This document shows positions 35,658 to 46,868 of a DNA stretch of 64,000 nt, in pieces. Within the stretch, counting starts at the first letter, position 1. Every line of letters begins with the position of its first letter. A program made the position numbers and the translations under genes. Under the pieces are notes generated by a model. It was not told the DNA's origin. It ran no database searches and worked only from the letters and a program-made list of their open reading frames with translations. This DNA comes from Evernia prunastri (Eukaryota > Ascomycota > Lecanoromycetes > Lecanorales > Parmeliaceae). Location: positions 1-64,000 of the forward strand of contig NKYR01000147.1 of the NCBI GenBank assembly GCA_003184365.1. Direction: 5' to 3'.

Positions 35658-38014
35658 TTAAAGAAGGCGGACTGATGAACCAATGGAAGCACATCGAAAC
35701 CACTTCTAATCGCACATAACTCTTGGTTCACGGATCCGATTTGTCTTAGGCAGCGCAAGGCTGTTTTAAGGAGGAACCATGAGGCAGAAGGTGTTGCAAG
35801 AACAGGTCTTCATCACAAGATTAGCACAGGGTAACTCAAAGCAAATACATAAGACAAGGTGTACGTCTTCTTTCCGTGGGAGGAGGACGAGGATGAGCTC
35901 CAAATGACCTCAAATATATTCTTTGCGGAAATTCAACACATCCACTGCTGTCGCTGATATGATGCTTGCGCCCAAATAAGTCTCAGTATACGCAACCTGG
36001 GCAACAATAGATACATGACACAACGAGGACTTCTGGGAGCCAATTGTTACAAAAGCTTCCAGCTTCAGGTTAGCAAGATCATAGAGTGAAGGGCTCCAAC
36101 GGAGCGTGGTGCTTAGCGCTCGTGCCAGTTGTGTTTCACGCACCGGGCGAAGAGCTCCATTCAGACGACAAAAAATCCGAGCATCCTGAAGAAGTTCGCT
36201 GTTCAAGGATAAAACCTATGAACCCTTGCTCCGCGAAAACTTTCGCAGAGTGGAACGCTAGGAAGAGGTTTGACCCTCCCCTGCTCACCAACTTGGAGTC
36301 GCAACGTCAAAATTATATCTCTTGCAAATTCAGCCATGGCTCGCTATTGATCGTCAATGCCACAATGACGGAGACTCAAAGGGAGTCTGTCCCAACGAGC
36401 GGGAAGTGCCAGCCTCACCAGTATCCATATCTCACCGTGAAACGGAATTCTTCCTCAACCTAGAATTCGATCGATCCTGCATATCATCGAAACGCCTGAC
36501 CTATAAATATATATTTTTTCTGGGCAACCAGTTCAATGTCTTCGACATGAGCGAAGCGTCGTGGGAAGAGATGGTCGACTTCGATGCCAGCGTTTAATCG
36601 CATGGTAGGTAGCCTTAAAAGCCAAACAAGCAGATCAGAGGCTAACTTTGTCGTCTCTAGGCACCAGTGGCTCGAATCCGTTCTGGACCTGGCTGCTCGG
36701 TCTTGCATGCCCAGTCGGATGAGAGCCGTAAGATAGGATGGCAGCGAGCAGCGTTTTCAACTTGTCACCAGCAACCTCGTCATGACGATGGAGGTTGCTC
36801 ATATATGCAGATAGTTAGACACCATCCATGTTCCTGGAGGACGAGCGTAGTGGAGATAGAGTTGCGGATGAGATGCTTACTTGGCGATGCCTACCGCCCA
36901 CGCTCACGGCACAGACCCCTCGGAGGGCGCTTGCAGCGTCTCATCAAACTAGTAAAACCTCCTGCATAATGCATTCTATCATTCTAGCAATCTAGCTACA
37001 GCGGCTCCAAGCGGTACTAGGCAGGTACGCTTGCCCTGCTCGCCCGCTTCCCCCCAGGCCCCTCCTGTCTCTCTTATTTTGCAGCTTACTCAAGTATTGG
37101 GATGGAGATCCGGAGGCGGCCTTTCACGCAACGTAAGATTCACCCGAGGTACAATTCTCCTCTGTCAACAATACCAGCGGCTCTACTATACCCTCCTCAG
37201 CGCAAATGCCGCTACTCAGCAGCCAATTTTTTTCTGGGGAGGTTGCGCGAGATCTTGTGGTTGGTAGCGGCTCTCAAGAAAACCCGAACCTCCACCTGCT
37301 GTTCCGTACTGCCATGGGATCCCGCGTCCTGAGACCAGGCCAGTCTTCTATCTAACTTCTATGGAGCTCTCATGATATGCTAACATCTGTGCAGTTCAGC
37401 CAGAAACACTGGCGTGACCTAGCCCCCACTCCTATCGTCTAGAAAACCTGTTGCCCGCCGAAAATCTTTTGCATTAAACCGCCCCTAAGACCGTCCCCGG
37501 AGCAGCCAAAGCCTACCAAACGGGCACCATCAATGCAACCCATCCAAGGACTCATATTCCAGGGATCAGGTACCGCTCGCAATGGACTGTTCTTACCTTG
37601 TAACTCCGTTTGAAGGCTGCGCTGGTGTCTTGGTAAATTGTCAATGATGCTTACGTATTCCGAGCAGAAAACAGCTGAGTCCTAAGATCTTCAGTCATCC
37701 TACAACTTCGTTTTATATATTACCAGACTCCAGACATATCTGTCGGTGGAGTTCAGCAGAATGAAGAGAATGTTCCGAGGGTGTTACCTCGAGAACAATC
37801 CTAGGGTCCTCGCTCCGCCACGGTCCGTACTCAGCTAGCATACATGTCGTGGACACATTGGGCGCATACAACTTCCAGCAAAAGAGGAAACCGTATTTAG
37901 TCTATCGTAGAATACAGTGCAGTCTTCTTTGCTATCCTACAAAAGGCTTAACAAGCATACAGTACATGCACTGCTTCTCGGCTCTACCTGCTACTAATCA
38001 CGCTTCCTCCGCAC
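35658..38014. other. Intergenic region between MAT gene and SLA2
   Basis: 2.36 kb with no gene I can support. Three overlapping open frames (35910-36206 minus; 36086-36463 and 36322-36597 plus) have mildly protein-like stretches such as DMSEASWEEMVDFDA but no recognisable domain. They may be decayed idiomorph sequence. The right border of the MAT idiomorph probably lies in this stretch. Confidence 0.4.
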
Positions 38015-41000
38015 CTAGTCCTCCTGATACGATATCTTCCTCATTTCACCCAGTCTCTGCCTAGCCTGTGCTAGATTATTCTCCAATTGCAGTATTTCAA
38101 CCTAAGCCATATACCATGTCAGTTAATGTATACGTGCACATTACAGTCTCTAACAATGACCGATCAAAGCCGCACTTAGTTGCACTAACCTGCTGTTCCA
38201 TCTCTCTGACCTTGAACTCATGTCCGCTCCACGCCGCATAATCGACTTCCTCTCCCTCTTCCCTGTTTCTCTGACTAATGATGTCTTGCACCTGTTTGAC
38301 CAAACTCCTACATGCTCTGCCAACTGCCTTGCTGGCTTCTTCAAGTCGATCCTGCGTTCTGCTGCCGAAATTCGCCTTTACTCTACTCGCGGCTACGAGT
38401 TGTGCAGTAGAAGCTGCGACGTCATTGCTGGCGACGATGAGCTGCTCTGGGCTGTTCCGATTGCTGATCACACCATCTGCCGTCTCGATGAGAGTATTGG
38501 TGGACGAAGCAACAGCCTTAGCGGCGCTGATGAGCCCCTCGGTCCACCGGTTATTCTTTTTGTAGAAAGCTGTTCGGGAAGAGGAGCCGCGGCCTTCTTT
38601 GACAATTTCTTGCTGGGAAGCAGTGGCAGCTTCAATTAGCTGAGCAATAGCATTCGTAACGGCTATCGCAGCTTGGAGGATGCTATCGTGGATTCGTAGC
38701 TCGTAAGTGCTGTAGCCTTCTCTAGGCTTGTTCATCAGCTTATTCAGACGCTCTGCAGCGGCATCGATAGCCTTTGCGGCATTCGTCAATTCTGTATCGA
38801 CCAGATCCCCAAGGTCGCCCTTTGCGTTTGTAATTCTCCCTGAATTGGGAGCGAAAGCGTCAGCAAGCTTAGAGAGCTTTTGAAGATTCATCAGTACTTC
38901 GTGATTGTTGTTGATTACAACGTCGGTCCTCTGGGTAGCTTCTAAGCCTTCCAAGCGGAATGACTGGAGAGCACGGAAGAACTTCACTGTGGACTGGGCA
39001 GACTGGCGACCAGCATTTGTGAGCTGGTCAGCTTTCTTCTCCTCAGTGGCAAACCGGGTGAGCCCTTTCGTATTGCTGAGCACGTCCGCTATCGAGCCGG
39101 CAAAGACGCTGACAGTGCGGATTATGTCGGCATGGGGGCTATTGGGCCCATCAGCGATAAAATTATTGAATGATGTTGAGAATTCTGTAGCACTGGCGGA
39201 TGCTTTCTCAATCTGAGAAAGAACATATGGGGCCGAAGCGTTTTGATTTCCTGCTTGCATAGAGGAGTCGAGCTCATAGAGAGCGTCATCCACACGCTGA
39301 ACGCCACTTTGTAGCACGGAGTCGATGATGTCGTTGATCTTCTGTATGTTGCCCAGAAGCACCTGGTCAATCTGCTCGTCAAGAGCTTTATCCGTATCTC
39401 CGCCATTCTAGGCATCGTTAGTAAGCCTCGATTGTTAGTCTTGGAGAAACATACCGTCCTCAGCTCATTAAGCTCAAGCAGAGTCTGGTCCATTCCAGAC
39501 TTGTATATTTCAAGCTCCTCCTCTTTCTCGCGAAGGCTCCGCTCGAGGTCACCGTCCCGCTCCCCATACTTTGAGTGAATATCATCAAGAGACCGAGTTT
39601 TATTCTGTTTTGAGGTCAGCAGATATTTGCACCGCGCGCAAGGGAGAGCTGTACCCGCAAAGCTTCCTCGAGGTCAGCCATTTCTCGGTTGTACTTCGCC
39701 AGCATTGAAGACAGCTCGGAGCCTTTGGCACGCTCCGCGTTGTCTGCTTTCTCGAGCGCAAATCGAAGCTCGCGCTTGAGCTTCTCAACTTCCTCTCTAC
39801 TACCCCCTGTGGCTCGGTCTTTCTCGTGAAGAGCTCTGTCTCGCTCTCGGATCATATCCGCTAACTCAAGATTCTTGGTTTTGATCTCGCGCTCTAATTT
39901 CTCCCTTTTATCGATTGCTTCTTGCGCTGATGCAGCTTTGAGTTGGACGCTTTTGAACTTCTGCAGTAGCTCGAGATGCTCGTGCCGTAATTGGGAGTAC
40001 AGTTTTGCGAGCGCTTCGTACTTTGTTCTCCATGTATTGACTTGCTCTTGGAGCGAGCGAATCTGATCGTCTTTCGAGGAATTTTGCTGGTTGAAATTAT
40101 TGTTGAGCTGGTTTAGCTGGTTCTCTAGATCCTTCATCCTACGGTCGTACTGTTCAAGCATCAACTGGTCTTGTTCGTATTGAGCCCGAGCTTTGAGATT
40201 TTGCTGCTCCAACTCAGCCATTTGGCCATGCGTCTGGGCTTGATATTGTTCTCTCATAAGCTGCTCTTGGGCGAGCCGTTGCTGCTCTTCTTGCAACCTT
40301 CGCTGCTCTTCAAAGTCGCGCTCTGCTTGTTGTTGTGCCAACTGTTGCTGATACTGTTGTTGATTCCATTGTTCCTGCAGTCGCCGTTGCTCAGCGTCGT
40401 ATTCCTCTTGTTGCCTTCGCTGCTCGTTCTTCCAAAACTCATTGATAGGTTCGGGGTCCGGAGCATTACCGGGAGGAGGCGATTTTGGGGGCGCTGGCTC
40501 TTCTTTCTTCTCTGCTTCTCTCGCTGGTCGGCGTGGTAAAGCTGGTCGATCCTCATCTTCGCCGAAGAGACTAGGTGGTTCCTGCGGTAGCTTCGGTACT
40601 TGAATTAGGCTAGTCAGATACCGGAGATTTGAGCATTCATAGTAGAATTTGAGAAGGCGGTAATGTTGTGTATCGTATCTGGATCGCAGAGGCTCCAGGA
40701 CCTCGTCGTCTCCAGTAGCTATGTGCGTTCAATTAGTCATGTCTAACTCACACGGAAGAGGTTACAAACTAGTATGCATTGCTCTCAGCATGCTTGTGAC
40801 AAATTTATAAATGCCATAACTTTCTTGCACCAAAGGAACCAGCGCTGAGATTCTGCATTCGTTATTGGCACCACCTCTAAAGTGGGCAAAGATGAGCTTC
40901 TGGAAGGTATCGATCTGGTCTTGAAGAGTCATAAGATCTGTAATTGTCTCGTATCTACAGGCGTGTTAGCAGACAGCGAAGAACCAATTGGCGAGGCACG

Positions 41001-41834
41001 CTACCCTTCGTTGGGATCATTTATCGACTTCAGGCTGATGTATTCCTCATACTCAAAAAGTCCTGCAATCCTTCTCAGCTCCAATAATTCGGGCACTCTG
41101 AAGGTTATCCAAACCATTGAATTCGGGATGCTGCCTATGGAAGGCCAATTTGGCTAAGAGGAAGTAGACGTAATCGCGTAGTAAAGGTCCATATCCTGCG
41201 TCGACCGTCAAACGTTGTGTCCTTCTGACCCTGGGCCTTCTCTGCCTTCTGAGAGTGTCCGATGTCCCTCTCGCCCACAATAGAGGTCCATACCTCGAAG
41301 TCCTTCCCCCGTAACTCCTCTTGTTAGGCTTTCCAGCCAGTTTATGTTTGCCTGCGCTTCCTTCACTGCAATCGGGTGCCCTTCCTGGAGGACCTTATGT
41401 ACAGTAATCAAAGCTTTGAACGTCTGTACTTCATCGGCGAGGATGGGTTGCCTATAGCGGGAGAGCGTTTTCATTAGCACTAAAAGGCTTCGCTGGTTGG
41501 GCCTGGGCAAGGAGTGTGAGCTCGGGCTTGTAGACGCACACTTTCATGCCTGCCCAGAAGGACTGGGATGACTTGTGGTCCCATGTGTACACGATGCATG
41601 CTCGGACGTGTTTCCCTGAACAATGTAAGCACAAACAAGCTCTTCTGACGAACGTTCGCTGAATGATGTACGTTTGGGTGCAGTCTCTTCTGGAAGACGG
41701 ACAAATATTAGTCTAGCTCCAAGCTCCGGCTTCAGTCCTAGGTGACCATAATGCTGTGACTGACCTATGCTTGTTGCTTTGCGGATGTTGATTGCGAGGT
41801 CAGTCTCGGACCTGGGGAAAAAGTTAATATCCAT
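38015..41834 (-). CDS. SLA2: Sla2/HIP1-type endocytic adaptor
   Basis: Links clathrin-coated endocytic sites to the actin cortex. Eleven exons on the minus strand: 41834-41765, 41689-41672, 41615-41540, 41451-41294, 41195-41115, 41062-41005, 40954-40770, 40718-39655, 39604-39455, 39407-38190 and 38101-38015, giving 1054 aa, the usual size. The N-terminal ANTH domain has SETDLAINIRKATSIEETAP, KHVRACIVYTWDHKSSQSFW, KVLQEGHP and LAFHRQHPEFNG. A Gln-rich coiled coil follows (about 330-640). The C-terminal I/LWEQ (talin-like) actin-binding module has RWTEGLISAAKAVASSTNTL and LEEASKAVGRACRSLVKQVQ. The last exon, MRKISYQED and stop, is separated by an 88 bp intron that is easily missed. One exon is only 18 bases. 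It is the standard flank of MAT loci. Confidence 0.95.
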
Positions 41835-42842
41835 GATATCTGACGCCAGATCCAGCGCCAATGACACTACGGTATGAAAAGTCTCGGTGCTGTCTTACTT
41901 GCCCAAGTCGACATTGCGTGAGCTTGACCCCCCGTAGCCATAAGACATGACCACTGGCCAAGCGCTATAGTGGTGGGATGCTTAGTTACTTGATGGTTCA
42001 CATGAAGAAGGAAAGATCGATAGAGATGCGGAAGAGAGAATCTAGAGAGCAGGCACAAAATTCTACATGTATTCAGGCAGAAGTTTAGCTAAGTATCTGG
42101 TTCAAAACTCCGTATCTTGTACAGAGTATTCTATTTTCGGGTCGTCGTCGTCAGCCTTACGGTTTGGTAATTCGAGGTAACTAAATCGTATAGTACTGTA
42201 ATAGAAAGTAAGTATCAAGTGACTTGCCCTAAAAGAATTTGCCAGACACCTCTGGGCTCTTGGCATGATATCTCCGGATAAGGATCAACAACAGCGCAAA
42301 ACCACATTTTTGTCCCCACAACCACAACGACATCATTTATGGGCCTGAGGCCTACAGTACGGTAATCAGCTCATTATAAGGTATCTGCCCGTGCCCATAA
42401 TGAGCGGTTTACACGACTGTAGGCCTCGGGTCCAAGGACCCCCTGAAAATCGCGCAATGCCACGTACTCTTTCCGACAGTCAGGCCATCAAAAGCCTTTC
42501 TTTCGACTGAGCCATACTAGTCAACGATATGGATATCTACCGACCTCGCCCTCTCATAAGCCTATCATATTCAGCAAATACAGTCAACCTCTCGACACGT
42601 CCGCAAGATGCCACGTGTCATTTCAGCAATAAACAGTCATTCCAGTCAGCAATAAACAGTCATTTCAGCAAAGGCCGTAACGCCTCTACACTGTCAGATC
42701 TCAACATCTAGACATTACATTACATTTCACTTCACATCAAGCCTCCGCAATACCGACACACCCTCTTACCCCAAGAGGGCATATTCTTCTACCGTCATCG
42801 ACTACCTATTCAGCCTACAACACGAGCGAATATCCACTCTGT
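41835..42842. other. Region upstream of SLA2
   Basis: About 1 kb with the SLA2 promoter, a long hairpin (42341-42432, listed separately) and a short imperfect tandem repeat around 42620-42680 in which CAGCAATAAACAGTCATT recurs. No gene was seen. Confidence 0.45.
42341..42432. repeat. 92 bp hairpin / MITE-like inverted repeat
   Basis: The left arm GAGGCCTACAGT (from 42347) pairs with ACTGTAGGCCTC (from 42417), and inside it GCTCATTAT pairs with ATAATGAGC. Together they form a long stem with a small loop around GCCCGTGCCC. It could be a miniature inverted-repeat element or a structural cis element. No target-site duplication is clear. Confidence 0.5.
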
Positions 42843-43076
42843 CCTCTTCCGGAGTGCCTCGATATATACGGTTTCAAATCGTTCGACTTCGCCCTATCGA
42901 AACGTATCCGTCTCATTCCTCGATAAAGGTGATACCGGATCTTGAACCTCGGCCGCCTACCGAGCAATAGACTCTGAGAAGTAGTGACCCTCAGAGTCGT
43001 CAGGGCAACTCCGTCTAGTGGGCTGGAATGGAAAAGAGTTGGAATTGGGATACTGTTCTTTGGGACCCCCGGGCTT
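42843..43076. repeat. 234 bp direct repeat, copy 1
   Basis: Nearly identical to 43325-43558 (offset 482 bp); one difference seen (GACCCTC here, GACTCTC in copy 2). The copy ends exactly at the N at 43077, which raises suspicion of an assembly artefact such as an unjoined overlap of contig ends. Confidence 0.85.
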
Positions 43077-43324
43077 NTAGTTCGTCGAGGCCCTGAAAGA
43101 CACTGTCTGTATAGCCCGAGAGGACGGATGCGCATGTCGGTGCGTGGAGTGTAGGGACCAGAGTCATCCGGTACGCCTAATACCACGTGCTTAGGGAGCA
43201 AACAAGGATTCGGCGCTGAAGCAGCGCGTAACGGCTTCTGGATAAGCAGAAGCATGCCTGGACGTTGCAGTACAAATGCCTGTTGTAGAGGGTGCAAGCT
43301 TTGCTGGGCGTACGCGAATTCTTG

Positions 43325-43558
43325 CCTCTTCCGGAGTGCCTCGATATATACGGTTTCAAATCGTTCGACTTCGCCCTATCGAAACGTATCCGTCTCATTC
43401 CTCGATAAAGGTGATACCGGATCTTGAACCTCGGCCGCCTACCGAGCAATAGACTCTGAGAAGTAGTGACTCTCAGAGTCGTCAGGGCAACTCCGTCTAG
43501 TGGGCTGGAATGGAAAAGAGTTGGAATTGGGATACTGTTCTTTGGGACCCCCGGGCTT
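43325..43558. repeat. 234 bp direct repeat, copy 2
   Basis: Second copy of the repeat at 42843-43076, same strand. The sequence after it (AGAGGGGTTCC) differs from that after copy 1. No coding content was recognised in either copy. Confidence 0.85.
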
Positions 43559-44179
43559 AGAGGGGTTCCACCCCATACGGAATCTACAATACATAGAAAA
43601 CTGTCATGGTTCCAGCTCACAATACCATGACTCCTCTACCTGGCCGAATCGGACCTAGCGCGGCTTGGCCCTGCCCACAAATATCCGCCTTCTGCCATCA
43701 TTAGACCTTGATAGCTATTATTCCGTTCATACCGGAATCAATGCATTCAGCTACACTCCAGTCCCTGACAGTCTGATATGTTGATTTAAGGTTCGGCTCG
43801 GGAGCAGCCGCATGATTTCAGCGAATCAGAGGCATTCATTTGTCGATCTCTTCTTCGTCCGAAAAGTGGCATCAAGTGGCCTTGTCATGACAAAATATCT
43901 TTTCGTTCACTATTTCAGCAATTTCTCACTGATTCTCTTCATTGTTGAAGTTTCTGAACGCTACGATAGAGCAGTATCGACGACGTGTGATGGAGACACT
44001 TGAAGATGGATGTTGTCGCCGCCGGCGCCGGAGAAAGGGCGAAAAGTTGACTGTTTTTCTTGATTTTCTAACGACCAAGCATGTATGGCGTTTGTTTTAT
44101 GGTTTTTTCACATGGCTAGGAGAGCTCACACACCGGTCTATCGCGCTGGGGGGTCAGCGCTTCTTCGATGGGGGGGTAG
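43559..44179. other. Unassigned DNA before the LTR block
   Basis: About 620 bp with a short GC-rich run (CCGCCGGCGCCGG near 44020) and no recognisable gene. It ends in a G-run directly at the LTR-like segment starting at 44180. Confidence 0.4.
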
Positions 44180-44374
44180 TGTTACGACCGTACCCTTGAC
44201 ACCATGGTACTCCTGACACACCTCGTACCCTGACACCTGTCAGTCTAGCCCTATAGGGCCTAGTGCCTAGGGATGGCCTATATCTAGGCCATCCTCTCTC
44301 CATAGACCTTTCCTCCTTAGCTTGTTATCTTCGTTACATACCACTACGGTTACCACCACAGTACGGTCCTTACA
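44180..44374 (+). repeat. LTR-like segment (family A/D)
   Basis: Begins TGTTACGACCGTACCC, as does the minus-strand reading of 1-93, and contains AGCCCTATAGGGCC in the middle. It ends near CCTTACA, directly before very AT-rich DNA. This is the arrangement of a 5' LTR followed by a degraded interior. No partner of the same family is visible at the right side of the interior. Confidence 0.55.
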
Positions 44375-45968
44375 GTCTGAGACTTTACTTATTTCTATTA
44401 CTATAAGAGTTATCTTAGCTAGCTTAATAGAAGAAGTTATTTACGATCGATCGATAGAATTAGAGTTATTAGCGATAGATAAACTTATCGTACGTAGAAT
44501 CGTTAGTGAGATCGTTTAGATAGTCGTAGCTTAACTCGTCGCTGCTACTATAACACAGATATTTAATAATAATAATACTTCGTTCACTACTAGATCTACG
44601 ATATCGTTTATATCTATCGTTTCACGATGAAATATCAACGAATTTAAATTCTTCGATTCTTATTATAACCATAAGATTATATATAGCGAAGATAATTTAT
44701 TTAAGTACGCTGATAAAGATATCTTCTTTCGTGATATATATCTCTTTTTTAATCGTGTTAAATAATTCGTTTTTATTAAAGAAGAAGAACTTGTTCGCGA
44801 GAATCTCTGATTAAGTTTATAAAATTTTATACTTTTATAATAAATTAGTGAGCTCTTAAATATCGAACGTTATATTATTAATTATAATAACGACGTCGAC
44901 GAATAAATTAAGCTACTTATCAAAAGATTCAAATAATTATTATTTATTATTATAAAGTCTTTATTTAAGAGATTTTATAATCTACGAAATATTTCAAGTA
45001 AGCGTGAATTACGAGAATTCGCTTAACGTATATTTCGTACTATCAAAGATATCAAAATTAACGACGTTAATTCTCAGCTTGATTTGATTTATATTAACAT
45101 TAATCTAAGTTTATATATATATCTATAACGTTTCATTAAGCGTTCTATTATCGACTTATTTCTTATCGAGATCGATAATTATAAATATAAATAATAAATC
45201 TACGTAGATAAGAAGATCGATCTATATTAATCTAAGAGATCTTAATAGCGTAGTAATAATAAATAACGTAATTAAAATCAAGATTAATATTTTCGTTCGT
45301 TTCAATTTAATAATACATTATATCGTTCGACGAATAAAGGTTATTAAGATTAACGATCTTTCTATAAAATTAATAATTCTTATAATAATAACTATAATAA
45401 TTATAATCATCTTTTTTAAATAAGATCTTTCGTTTTTTGTTAAAATAATATTAATCAAGTATAGCAATTAAATTAGTATTTATCGCGATAAACTTTAAAT
45501 TAGTCTTTATCTCTTAATCGACAATTGTAGATTATAAACGAAAACGTAAATCAGTCTCTTAATCGATCGATCTCTTCGAGTTAATAAATGTAATTAAATT
45601 AAGAAAGAAACTTCAATTTTTATCGTAGATCGTTTATTATTAAAGTCTATCTCGTTGAAGATTAAGAGAATACGTCTTTGAATAAGTAAGACGAATATTA
45701 ATAATATAAAAATATCTTCTATCAAAATACGTCTGTAGAAGACTTTAGCGATTATTAATTATTTATCGAAGTCTTTTACAAGCAGTTAGAAGAGAATATT
45801 ATCGAAATATACTTCGTCGTCTCGAAGCAAATAATTATTTATCGACTTTATAAGAATATCTTTATATTAAATAATAAGCTTTATAAGTATCTAACTGAGT
45901 GTCGAAAGTCTTTCACGACTAATTAACTCGATATTACTTCTACGAAGTCTATAACAAATATCTAATCA
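44375..45968. mobile_element. AT-rich, RIP-like retrotransposon interior
   Basis: 1.6 kb of AT-rich DNA between two LTR-like segments with no intact open frame. Composition and position suggest the mutated interior of an LTR element. The family cannot be read from the remaining sequence. Confidence 0.6.
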
Positions 45969-46191
45969 TGTTACGGACGTACCCTAGGTGTCAGGCACAT
46001 AGGGAGTGTTTATGGCTATGTGTCTAGCACATAGAGTGTTTATTGGTTATTGACACATTCCCATTGACACATAGGCTAGCGGGGATTCTTCCTAGTATTT
46101 AAGCGCTCTTCTTCTGTACATATTTCCTCCTTATCTAGTTGTCTTATTCAATTTACCCCCATTAGACTTGACTCTGGGCACGGTTCTGACA
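45969..46191 (+). repeat. LTR (family C), right copy
   Basis: 223 bp from TGTTACGGACGTACCC to GGTTCTGACA with TG...CA ends. It contains a TATTTAAGCGCTC promoter-like motif near 46095. It matches the inverted copy at 2485-2690 everywhere I compared, except for the 18 bases hidden by the N there. High identity suggests recent insertion although the neighbouring interiors are heavily mutated. Confidence 0.75.
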
Positions 46192-46868
46192 GTTCGCGTA
46201 TTATATATTGATATTATATTCGAAGTATTCTTTAATTGCTGAATATTCTTTATCAGCAGATAGAATATCGTAAGAGCACGAAAACTTATCTTCGATTATC
46301 AAATTCAAGACGTAATAATAGATCTAGACTTTAACTTCTTTTTTCGTTATAATCGATATTATTTCCTTAACCTGGATCCGGGTAAAAAGGTCGCCGTTTT
46401 CGGCATACTTGGACGCCGTTTTAAGCACCCTTTGCACCAGGGCCCCCTGCCCACGCGCCACGCTGCCTGAACGGCTGATGCACTCCCCCCACTCTCCCTC
46501 CCATTCTCTCAGCGGCTGCATGCAGGCTTGCGCGCTAGTCGATCGTATCGATCAAGACGATCCTGCATCTCCTTGGTCATCTTTATCACTTCACTGTGGG
46601 TCGCTCACGGAATCCTCGTTGCGTGGTCGTGCAATACAGAGGCGAGGAGGGAAAGAGGGAGAAGAGGGGGAGAGAGAGAGAGGACACTGGGACCGCCAGC
46701 CGTTTCAGGCGACCATAAAAATGGCCCTGCTCCTCCCCTCTGTCTTCCTCTCTGCCTTCCTCTCTACCTTCCTCTCTACCCAATCTACTTCCCTCTATTC
46801 ATCCCTATCCTCAAGGACTCACTTCCGCTCGTTTTACACACAGACAAACCTCCTCACCGCCATCGGCG
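46192..46868. promoter_or_regulatory. Leader region of the DUF3435 gene
   Basis: AT-rich to about 46375, then abruptly GC-rich. From 46660 a purine-rich run is followed by a CT-rich tract with CCTTCCTCTCTA repeats (46740-46790), typical of fungal 5' leaders, directly before the ATG at 46869. A left end of a mobile element could lie near the composition change. Confidence 0.45.

Noticed and set aside
38097..38189. SLA2 ending with TYTLTDMVYGLG at 38097
   Set aside because: That tail is intron read-through; splicing at 38102-38189 restores the conserved C-terminus VEILQLENNLAQARQRLGEM.
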